Positions 25,983 through 33,132 of a stretch of 64,000 nt of DNA are shown here, piece after piece. The stretch is from an uncultured bacterium. GTDB lineage: Bacteria > Pseudomonadota > Alphaproteobacteria > Sphingomonadales > Sphingomonadaceae. Numbering within the stretch: the first letter of the stretch is position 1; each line of letters starts with the position of its first letter. Where the stretch lies: assembly GCA_942636505.2 (NCBI GenBank), contig CALOGB020000129.1:124001-188000 (forward strand). Reading direction: 5' to 3'. The position numbers and the translations under genes were made by a program. The notes under the pieces were generated by a model that saw only the letters and a program-made list of their open reading frames with translations, searched no databases and was not told the DNA's origin.

Positions 25983-27188
25983 ATGTCGTCCCCCGTTCGT
26001 CCCATTACTGCTGCGCCGCCCGGTGCAAAATCCGCCGGGCATGGCCTCGCGGTGCTGCTGCTGGCGATCTCCGCCTTCGTGATCGTCACGACCGAGTTCA
26101 TCATCGTCGGCCTGCTCCCGAGCCTGTCGCGCGACCTCGGCATCTCGATCACGGTCGCGGGGCAACTCGTGACGCTGTTCGCGTTCACCGTGATGCTCGC
26201 CGGCCCGTTCCTGACCGCGATGCTGTCGCATTTCGAGCGCAAAAAGCTGTTCGTCGTGATCCTCGTGATCTTCGCCGCCGCCAACGCACTCGCCGCGGCC
26301 GCTCCGGACATCTGGGTGCTGGGCCTCGCACGGTTCCTCCCGGCGCTGGCGTTGCCTGTGTTTTGGGGCACGGCGAGCGAGACCGCGGGCGAACTCGCGG
26401 GGCCTGAGAAGGCGGGCAAGGCCGTCGCCAACGTCTATCTCGGGATTTCCGGCGCGATGGTGCTCGGCATTCCGCTCGGGACGCTCGCATCGACCGCGTT
26501 CGGCTGGCGCGGGACGTTCTGGGGATTGTCGGGACTGTCTCTGCTGATGGCAGTGCTGTTGCTCGTCGTGATGCCGACGCTGGCCCGCCCCGCGCGCGTC
26601 AAGCTGGCCGAACAGGCGCGTATCCTGAAAGATCCGTATTTCCTCGGCAACGTCGTGCTGTCGGTGATCGTCTTCACCGCGATGTTCACAGCCTATACCT
26701 ATCTCGCGGACACGCTGGAGCAGATCGCGCACATTCCGGCGGGGCAGGTGGGCTGGTGGCTGATGGGCTTCGGCATCGTCGGTCTCGCTGGCAACTGGCT
26801 GGGCGGACAGTTCGTCGGTCGCGGGCCATTGCTCGTGACGGCGATCACGTCGCTGGTGCTGGCGGTCGGCATGGCGGCGACGACGTTGGTCGCGGGATCG
26901 CATGCCTGGCTCGCGGTGGCGTTGGCCGTCTGGGGCATCGCCAACACTGCGCTCTACCCGATCTGCCAGGTTCGCGTGATGCAGTCGGCGAGCCACGCGC
27001 AGGCACTGGCCGGGACGCTCAACGTGTCGATGGCCAATGCCGGCATCGGTCTCGGCGCGATCATCGGCGGCTCGGTGATCCAGCATCTCGGGCTCGGCGC
27101 GGTCGGCTATGTCGCTGCCGCGATCGCCATCCTTGCGGTGCTCGTCACGCCGGTAGTCAACCGGCTGAAGACCCGGAGTATCGCGTAA
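25983..27188 (+). CDS. MFS transporter, AraJ-like DHA1 family
   Basis: A 401-residue inner-membrane protein with twelve hydrophobic helices. The first helix (AVLLLAISAFVIVTTEFIIV) and the motif-A loop with LSHFERKKLFVV match the DHA1 drug/arabinose efflux group. It probably exports a small molecule by proton antiport. ATG 25983 follows AGGAGTTTGCCA, so the frame extending into the divergent LysR gene is rejected. Control by the neighbouring LysR regulator is likely. Confidence 0.9.
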   Translation: MSSPVRPITAAPPGAKSAGHGLAVLLLAISAFVIVTTEFIIVGLLPSLSRDLGISITVAGQLVTLFAFTVMLAGPFLTAMLSHFERKKLFVVILVIFAAANALAAAAPDIWVLGLARFLPALALPVFWGTASETAGELAGPEKAGKAVANVYLGISGAMVLGIPLGTLASTAFGWRGTFWGLSGLSLLMAVLLLVVMPTLARPARVKLAEQARILKDPYFLGNVVLSVIVFTAMFTAYTYLADTLEQIAHIPAGQVGWWLMGFGIVGLAGNWLGGQFVGRGPLLVTAITSLVLAVGMAATTLVAGSHAWLAVALAVWGIANTALYPICQVRVMQSASHAQALAGTLNVSMANAGIGLGAIIGGSVIQHLGLGAVGYVAAAIAILAVLVTPVVNRLKTRSIA

Positions 27189-27278
27189 CGATCGGGATTC
27201 GTGCGGGAATTTACGCACCCGCCGGACTCTGCATTCTATCTTCGCGCGTTCGACCCTTCCGTCATCAGGAACCCAGTC

Positions 27279-28196
27279 ATGCCCAAAGCCTCGACCACGA
27301 CCGACTATGCACAGCGCGACGCCAGCATCGTCATCAACAGCTACACGACGGTATTGCGCCGTCCCCGCGTGCCGCACGAGGTCTTCGCGACCTATTGGCG
27401 CGACGTCCACGGCCCGCTCTGTTCGCGCATCCCGGGGCTCGGCTGGTACGTCCAGAACCATCTGAACCGCGAGCAGGACGCGCACCTCTGGCCGGTGATC
27501 GACGGGATCGCGCCCTTTGCAGACTATGAACTCGACGGCGGAGTCGAAATCGGTTTCGCATCGAAGGCGGATCAGGACGTCTTCAACGCCGCGAGCCACA
27601 TCCTGTTCGCCGACGAACAGAACATGTTCGCCGCCACCGTTGCCTATGCGCTGCCGAGCGGATCAAGCACGCTGGTCGACCGGATCGCGGATCCGATCCC
27701 CAACGGCGACGACGGCTTCGACCGTATCCACGTCCATTTCGGCGCGGCAACCGACGATGCGGACGCGTTTGGTGGGTTTATGACCGAGTTTGCCCGGACG
27801 CTCGCCGCCGATCCTGCGGTGCTGAAACTGCGGCTGCACTTGCCGGACCGCTACGACAATGCCGAGCCCGCCCCGCCCGCACCCAACGTCGATCATCTTG
27901 TGCCGACCGAGCGTGCCTTAATCGCAGTAGTCGAGCTGGCCTTCGAGAGCCCGCTCACCCGCCGCGCTTTCTTCGAGTCCGACATTTTCGTCGAGACGCA
28001 GGCTGCGCAGAAGGCGAACATCGCTCATGTCCAGGCGTTCGCGGTGAGCGGCGTCTACACCTATGTCCGCGACAAGCAGCTGACGACGGCAGGCCTGCGG
28101 GGCAGCCGTCAGGCGCAGTTGATCGAGCGGCTCGGCGCCAACAATCAGGTCGCGGACGACGTGCGTCACCTGATGCATACGGGCTCGAGCGAGTAA
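27279..28196 (+). CDS. EthD domain-containing protein
   Basis: A 305-residue cytoplasmic protein with two ferredoxin-like EthD/dimeric alpha-beta-barrel segments. The first contains HEVFATYWRDVHGPLCSRIPGLGWYVQNH; the second has IHVHFGAATDDADAFGGFM. ATG 27279 follows TCAGGAACCC, 91 bases after the MFS stop, so it may share the MFS transcript. The biochemical function is unknown; relatives accompany ring-cleavage or ether-degradation genes. It converges on the phytochrome gene four bases away. Confidence 0.8.
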   Translation: MPKASTTTDYAQRDASIVINSYTTVLRRPRVPHEVFATYWRDVHGPLCSRIPGLGWYVQNHLNREQDAHLWPVIDGIAPFADYELDGGVEIGFASKADQDVFNAASHILFADEQNMFAATVAYALPSGSSTLVDRIADPIPNGDDGFDRIHVHFGAATDDADAFGGFMTEFARTLAADPAVLKLRLHLPDRYDNAEPAPPAPNVDHLVPTERALIAVVELAFESPLTRRAFFESDIFVETQAAQKANIAHVQAFAVSGVYTYVRDKQLTTAGLRGSRQAQLIERLGANNQVADDVRHLMHTGSSE

Positions 28197-28200
28197 GGGA

Positions 28201-30369
28201 TCAGGCGTGCGGCGGGTCGTCGGCGATCGGCGCGCCGATGGTGACGCGGAGGCCGGGATCATTGTCGGCCTCCTCGATCGTGCCGGACAGCCGCGCGACC
28301 ATCGACGTGAGCATCCGCGACCCGAACCCGGTCCCGGAACTCGCTTTGCCGCGACCGCGGTCGGCGACGATCAGGCGAAAGCGGTTGCGATGCTGTTCGA
28401 GCGCGATCGTGATCGGTCCCGACGCGCCGGCATAGGCATATTTGTTGGCGTTGATCACCAGCTCGGTCAGGATCAGCCCGACACTGACCGCACGATCGGT
28501 GGAGATCAGGATCGGCGCGAGCTCCAGCTCGATCTGGCCGCCCCATGACTTGTCCATCGTCGATTTGATCTCCGTGCAGAGGTCGCCGATGTACCGCGCG
28601 AGATCGACCGCCTGGACGTGCTCGTCCGAATGGAGTCGGCGGTGGACCATCGCAACCGCCGACAGCCGTCGCTGCGCCTCGGCGAGATGCGCGGTCAGCA
28701 CGTCGTCGCCGACCGCTCGGGCCTGAAGGCCGAGGAACGCGGAGACGAGTTGCAGGCTGTTCTGGACACGGTGATGGACCTCCTTGATGAGATAGTCCTT
28801 CTGCAGCAACAGGCTCTCGTTATCGGCGATGGTCGCGGTCAGCTCGCGGTTCACCTCGAACAGGCGGCGGTTCTGGCGCGCGTCGAACATCGTCCGCTTC
28901 AGCCGCCCGGCCGCCTCGATCTCGAACAAGGTCCACGGTGCCGATCGGCCGCGAACCGCCTCGCTCCAGCTTTCGAACGACGCGCGCGGTGTCAACGGGA
29001 TGTGAGGATCCGCGCCCAACCCCTTGTGCGGGTTGCCGGCCCAGTTCATCACCTCGATCTGCTCGGCGCGAAACCAGATCAGGATCGTCGGCTCGTCGGT
29101 CGACATCGTCACCGCGAGAACGCCGCTGGCGAGATCCTGGAAACCGGTGGCGGCGGGCAGTTGTTCCGACAACCGGTCGGTTGAGAAGGGCAGCGCTCGG
29201 CCGAGATCGATGACATGATCGGCGACCGCGCGGATGTCGTCATGGCGCGGCGAGCGGCCGGCGACGAACAATTCGGTCCCGCGAACTGCCGCGAAACTGT
29301 CGGCGCCTAGCATCCGGCGCATGTCGTCGCCCGCGGTCGCGAAGAAGCCGGCGAGCGAGATGTCGCTGCCGAGCCGAAGCACGACCGCGTCCTCCGCGGT
29401 GCGGAGCCGGATGCGCTCGCGGTAGAGTTCTGCATCCTCCTTTGCGCGGATCTGGCGGGCAAGACTTCCGGCGAGCGCACGGCAGGCCATCCGTACGTGC
29501 AGCGGCAGGAACTTCGGCGTCGGATGGTGGCAAGCGACCAGGCCCCACAGCGCGCCGTCGCGGACGATCGACACCGATGCCGACGCCGCGACGCCCATGT
29601 TGGCGAGATATTGCAGGTGGATCGGCGATACGCTGCGCAGCGCCAGATCGCTCATGTCGAGCGGCGTCGCACCGGCTGGACGGAGCAATGCCGGTTCATA
29701 GGCGATGTCGGGAATGATGCGGACGCGGTTCCGGACGTACAGCGCGCGCGCCTGCTTCGGGATGTCGGACGCCGGGAAATGCTGGTTGAGGAATGTGCCG
29801 AGCGCCGGATCGCGGTCCTCGGCCAGGACGACCCCGGCGTCATCGTCGAGAAAGCGGTACAGCATCACCCGGTCGAACCCGGTCAACTGGCGAAACGTCC
29901 TCGCGGCGCGTTCGCACAGTTCGCGTAAGCCGAACGCCTGTTCGAACGTCGCCGCGGCTTCCTCCATCTCCACCAGCACGTCGATCGGGGACGGCATCGC
30001 TATGGGGGCGGGCTCGAGTTCGACGACGATGGTGTTCGACACCCGGTGCGCAATGGCGTCGAACGGCGTTTCGGTGCCGACGATCCGCGCGAGCACGACC
30101 GTGCTGGCGTTGGGCTTGGCCGCGAGTTGCGCCGAGACAGGTTGGCCGAGCAACTCGTCGAGGTTCGCGCCAAGCCAATGCGGCGCCAGCAATTTTTCGA
30201 TGTCGCCCGCGCCCGACATAATCTTGAACGTGCAGGCGTCGGCAACGAGGACGAGGCCGTGCGGCTGGATCGATCCTGGCCGGTGGATCGGTTCGCGGTC
30301 GCAGGCGGAAACGTCCGGGCCGTGCGATCGTGCACCGCCGTCTATCGCCTCGGGTAGGGAACCAGGCAT
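28201..30369 (-). CDS. bphP: Bacteriophytochrome histidine kinase
   Basis: A 722-residue red/far-red photoreceptor kinase. The N-terminal PAS_2 region begins with Cys23 in SACDREPIHRPGSIQPHG, the usual biliverdin attachment site. The GAF domain (about 140-300) holds FPASDIP (DIP 202-204) and SPIHLQYLANMGV. The PHY domain (about 320-500) has the tongue motif PRASF at 461-465. The C-terminal HisKA_2 kinase shows LIKEVHHRVQNSLQLVSAFL with His533 as the likely phospho-acceptor, then the ATPase domain (ELVINANKYAYA, GRGKASSGTGFG). No heme oxygenase and no response regulator are adjacent. It is a single-gene transcription unit. Confidence 0.94.
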   Translation of the reverse strand: MPGSLPEAIDGGARSHGPDVSACDREPIHRPGSIQPHGLVLVADACTFKIMSGAGDIEKLLAPHWLGANLDELLGQPVSAQLAAKPNASTVVLARIVGTETPFDAIAHRVSNTIVVELEPAPIAMPSPIDVLVEMEEAAATFEQAFGLRELCERAARTFRQLTGFDRVMLYRFLDDDAGVVLAEDRDPALGTFLNQHFPASDIPKQARALYVRNRVRIIPDIAYEPALLRPAGATPLDMSDLALRSVSPIHLQYLANMGVAASASVSIVRDGALWGLVACHHPTPKFLPLHVRMACRALAGSLARQIRAKEDAELYRERIRLRTAEDAVVLRLGSDISLAGFFATAGDDMRRMLGADSFAAVRGTELFVAGRSPRHDDIRAVADHVIDLGRALPFSTDRLSEQLPAATGFQDLASGVLAVTMSTDEPTILIWFRAEQIEVMNWAGNPHKGLGADPHIPLTPRASFESWSEAVRGRSAPWTLFEIEAAGRLKRTMFDARQNRRLFEVNRELTATIADNESLLLQKDYLIKEVHHRVQNSLQLVSAFLGLQARAVGDDVLTAHLAEAQRRLSAVAMVHRRLHSDEHVQAVDLARYIGDLCTEIKSTMDKSWGGQIELELAPILISTDRAVSVGLILTELVINANKYAYAGASGPITIALEQHRNRFRLIVADRGRGKASSGTGFGSRMLTSMVARLSGTIEEADNDPGLRVTIGAPIADDPPHA

Positions 30370-30543
30370 GGCGGGTGCAATCCAGACGGAGGCGATCCGA
30401 CACCGTAATGGGCCGTATCGTTACGCTAACGATACAGAAGCCGTAGGTAGGATCTTGTCAACGACCTGGATCAGTCGGATAATAGTTATTACGTCGTCGG
30501 CACATGCAGTCTTGAGCGTCTACTTTTCAACGTGATCGCTGGA
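30370..30543. other. Intergenic region upstream of bphP
   Basis: 174 bases without a gene. The stretch 30410-30530 is AT-richer than its surroundings and must contain the bphP promoter on the minus strand. I found no recognisable operator in it. Confidence 0.5.
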
Positions 30544-30987
30544 CTATCGTGCGAAGCAGGCGTCCATTGCCACGACCCGCGCCGCGCCGTCGGTATGCGT
30601 CGCGTCACCTGGATAATAGCGCATCGTTCCGCCCAGCTTTGACAGTTCGTCTCGGGTGAGCCAGCCCTGGATCTTGCCCTGCTGTACCGCCCAGCAATCC
30701 GCAGCGGCTTCGCCCGGCCCGAAGATCTGGTGCGCGCATTCGTGAGTGTACCAGAAGAGTTGCTGCGCGCGCGGCAGGTCGAGGACGCGTGGGTGGAGGA
30801 TGATGCGGCCCTTATACGCGGCGGCGATGTCGTTGATCGGCTGGATCATCGTGTCGACCGGTCCGCAGGTCGCGCGGTAGCCGGCGAGCAAGAGCGCGCC
30901 AGGCAATACCACCGTCTGCGCGGCCGAGGGTTGCGGGATGACTGCGAGGAACGCCGCGGCGGCGCCGGCGAGAAGATTTTTGAACAT
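30544..30987 (-). CDS. Small secreted protein with HExxH zinc-protease-like motif
   Basis: A 147-residue exported protein. The signal peptide is MFKNLLAGAAAAFLAVIPQP with a cut after SAA. The mature part has FWYTHECAHQIFGPGEAAADCW, where HECAH fits the zinc-protease HExxH signature and the following Glu/Asp residues could supply the third ligand. Two pairs of Cys (CGP, HEC, DCW, DACF) may form disulfides. The start at ATG 30987 follows AGGATAGTC. It is much shorter than most metallopeptidases, so activity is unproven. Confidence 0.75.
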   Translation of the reverse strand: MFKNLLAGAAAAFLAVIPQPSAAQTVVLPGALLLAGYRATCGPVDTMIQPINDIAAAYKGRIILHPRVLDLPRAQQLFWYTHECAHQIFGPGEAAADCWAVQQGKIQGWLTRDELSKLGGTMRYYPGDATHTDGAARVVAMDACFAR

Positions 30988-31080
30988 GACTATCCTGGCC
31001 CCGCGAGGCGCGAGGACGAGCAAGAGCAGATTTGGGGAAGCGTTGGTGGGTCGAGCGTTCGGCGCGCGGCCCGCGAGCGC

Positions 31081-31272
31081 CTACCGAAAGCGCTCGGTGT
31101 CCCGGTTCTTGATCCGCTGCGAGACGCGCTGGTCCTGTGCTTCCGCGGCAACCGCCGTCGCCAGCGCGCAGGCAGCGCCGCGCTGGAATGCCGCGGTCGA
31201 GCGCGGTCTATCCGCCAGGGGTGCGCGCGTGCCGGACCGCAGTCCCGCACCCACGAGATACCTCGTGTTCAT
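31081..31272 (-). CDS. Possible small basic protein
   Basis: A 63-residue frame with a good ribosome binding site (GGAGACTTACC before ATG 31272). It begins MNTRYLVGAGLRSGTRAPLA and ends with a charged helix rich in Arg, Gln and Asp. No domain is recognised. The region has high GC on both strands, so chance open frames are common; the ribosome binding site is the main support. The stretch from 31273 to 31545 has no other supported gene and becomes AT-rich near 31430-31540, where the oxygenase promoter should lie. Confidence 0.4.
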   Translation of the reverse strand: MNTRYLVGAGLRSGTRAPLADRPRSTAAFQRGAACALATAVAAEAQDQRVSQRIKNRDTERFR

Positions 31273-31545
31273 GGTAAGTCTCCGCCGATGTCGTTCAATC
31301 GCGTCACCCAAGGCTCACGCCGGCAGCGGAGCGGGGGATGTTCCCGAACTCTTCGGTAGGTGCGACTTATGCGCATCCATGAGGGCTGCGGTTCGCGATG
31401 TAGTCGCGCAACCGGCCTAACCTATGTTGGTCGTACATGATAAACGTCGGTTATCTGATAAGGATGCACGTTGTACGAAACTTAACCTGCTTTATAGATC
31501 CAGGTCATAATTCTCATTGCGATTCTTGTGAGTATTGCGGACCTT

Positions 31546-32262
31546 ATGACTAATATGGACAGCGCAGGCGCCAATTCGGACGCGCGATCCACCGATCGTC
31601 GCGATGGTCAAATCGAAGCGCTTGGCAGGGCGAACTCTGCCGAGCAGGTGCGCGATCGTATCCTTTGCTATCCCGGCGCGGTCCGGATGCCGGCGAACGG
31701 CATGGAGCTTTATATCGTTCGCGATTTTCTCACGCTCGACGAATGCGCCGCGGTGATCGCGCTCATCGAGGCCAATCGCGTGCCGTCGCCGGTCGTCGGT
31801 GATGCCCCGGTGTCCCCGCACCGTACCAGCGAGACGTGCTACCTCTATCCGGGCCCGGCGCCCGTGACCGCGGTCGAAACCAAGCTCGACCTGCTGACGG
31901 GACTCGAGCCGCGCTACGGCGAGGCGTTGCAGGGGCAGCGTTACGCGGTAGGGCAGGAGTTCAAGCCGCATCACGACTTCTTCGATACCGAACAGCCTTA
32001 TTGGCTGGATCAGGTGACGATGGGCGGCCAGCGGACCTGGTCGGCGATGACCTTCCTCAACGAACCCGAGGCTGGAGGGCGCACGAACTACCCGACCGCG
32101 GGGGTGATGATCGCGCCGAAAGCAGGCAACCTCGTGATCTGGAATAACATGGACGAGTATGGCGCGCCGAACTCGGGGTCGCTCCACCAGGGAATGCCGG
32201 TCGAGCAGGGCGTGAAGTACGTTCTGACGAAATGGTACCGCGAACAGCCTTGGTGCCAGTGA
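31546..32262 (+). CDS. Prolyl-4-hydroxylase-type 2-oxoglutarate/Fe(II) dioxygenase
   Basis: A 238-residue dioxygenase of the P4H family, which hydroxylates prolyl (or other) residues using 2-oxoglutarate, oxygen and Fe(II). The double-stranded beta-helix core shows the iron ligands H142-x-D144 in FKPHHDFFD, GGQRTWSAMTFLNEPEAGGR, and the distal His214 with Lys224 (SLHQGMPVEQGVKYVLTKWY) that binds 2-oxoglutarate. There is no signal peptide, so it acts in the cytoplasm. ATG 31546 is used; GTG 31528 in frame is an alternative. It converges on an operon that ends with a secreted Ala-Pro-repeat protein and an L,D-transpeptidase. Confidence 0.9.
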   Translation: MTNMDSAGANSDARSTDRRDGQIEALGRANSAEQVRDRILCYPGAVRMPANGMELYIVRDFLTLDECAAVIALIEANRVPSPVVGDAPVSPHRTSETCYLYPGPAPVTAVETKLDLLTGLEPRYGEALQGQRYAVGQEFKPHHDFFDTEQPYWLDQVTMGGQRTWSAMTFLNEPEAGGRTNYPTAGVMIAPKAGNLVIWNNMDEYGAPNSGSLHQGMPVEQGVKYVLTKWYREQPWCQ

Positions 32263-32272
32263 CGTAACGTTT

Positions 32273-32398
32273 GATCCTCCCCCGCAAGGGGGAGGTGGCG
32301 CCGAAGGCGACGGAGGGGGAGGGCACGATCAGGCCCGTTCCGTGTCCTCCCCCTCCGTCTGGCAAGCGCCAGCCACCTCCCCCTGGCGGGGGAGGATC
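32273..32398. repeat. Pair of inverted GC-rich palindromic elements (REP-like)
   Basis: Two near-identical copies of a palindromic element lie head-to-head. The left copy (32273-32322) starts GATCCTCCCCCGCAAGGGGG and the right copy (32346-32398) reads the same inward from the other side, with one variation in the middle. Each copy folds on itself through CCTCCCC/GGGGAGG. The pair sits exactly between two convergent genes, the oxygenase and the L,D-transpeptidase, and could terminate both transcripts. Repeats of this look are widespread between genes in sphingomonads (from memory). Confidence 0.8.
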
Positions 32399-32408
32399 GA
32401 GAAGTCCG

Positions 32409-33131
32409 CTACTTCGCCTCGCCAGGCACGGCGAACACGGTCCGGAGCGGTTTCGTTTCTGGCAGAATATAGACAATCCCCACCGTCCCGGTGAACAACG
32501 GCTTCACCACATCGTCGTAAAATCCCGGCGGCACATTCACGCAGCCATATGAGATCCGGTTGTCGCTCGGTGTCGCCGATGCGAGCCGTCCGGCGCGATC
32601 GTCGACGCGGCGACCCTTGATCACGCGGTGTAGCGACAGCGCGGCGTCATAGTCGATCCACAGGATATCCTGTTCGAAATCGCGCCCGAGCGAAGCCTGG
32701 AACCGCCCTGCCGGCGTGGTGCGCTCGGCGGGCGTAATCGTCGCGAGCTTACGCTGGCCGATACCCGGCACGCTGGCGTCCCCGCGTGCCATCCCGAGCA
32801 ACGCCGGCGCCCGCCCGCGAAGATTGCCGCTGCCATCGAACGCGAGCACGACCGCATTCACCTTGTCGATCACGACGAACGGCAGCGCGTGATTGTCGTG
32901 CGACGTCGACACCCAGTTCACCGTGTCGCGCACGTCGTCGGACGTCGCCACGCCGCCGAGCCGGCCAGCATCGTCCGGCGCCGCGGTCGCGACAATAGCA
33001 GACGGCGCGGAGGACGCCGCGATGCCCGGTGCCGCCGCGCCGCTCGCAACGATGCCCCAGCCTAGCAGTGCCTGCCAGCGCGCAAACCAGCGAGCGGGCG
33101 CCGAGACGCCGCGCCGCGCGGTCCCGATCAT
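32409..33131 (-). CDS. L,D-transpeptidase (YkuD domain), exported
   Basis: A 240-residue protein with an N-terminal membrane/signal segment (ALLGWGIVASGAAAPGIAAS) and a YkuD catalytic domain. The catalytic set is His168 in LSLHRVIKG and Cys197 in ISYGCVNVP, the SxGC signature. It should cut and crosslink peptidoglycan tetrapeptides, or attach proteins to them, in the periplasm. Its ATG is one base after the tpsA stop (TGA-G-ATG), so it is translationally coupled to tpsA and is the third gene of the tpsB-tpsA operon. Confidence 0.9.
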   Translation of the reverse strand: MIGTARRGVSAPARWFARWQALLGWGIVASGAAAPGIAASSAPSAIVATAAPDDAGRLGGVATSDDVRDTVNWVSTSHDNHALPFVVIDKVNAVVLAFDGSGNLRGRAPALLGMARGDASVPGIGQRKLATITPAERTTPAGRFQASLGRDFEQDILWIDYDAALSLHRVIKGRRVDDRAGRLASATPSDNRISYGCVNVPPGFYDDVVKPLFTGTVGIVYILPETKPLRTVFAVPGEAK

Positions 33132-33132
33132 C

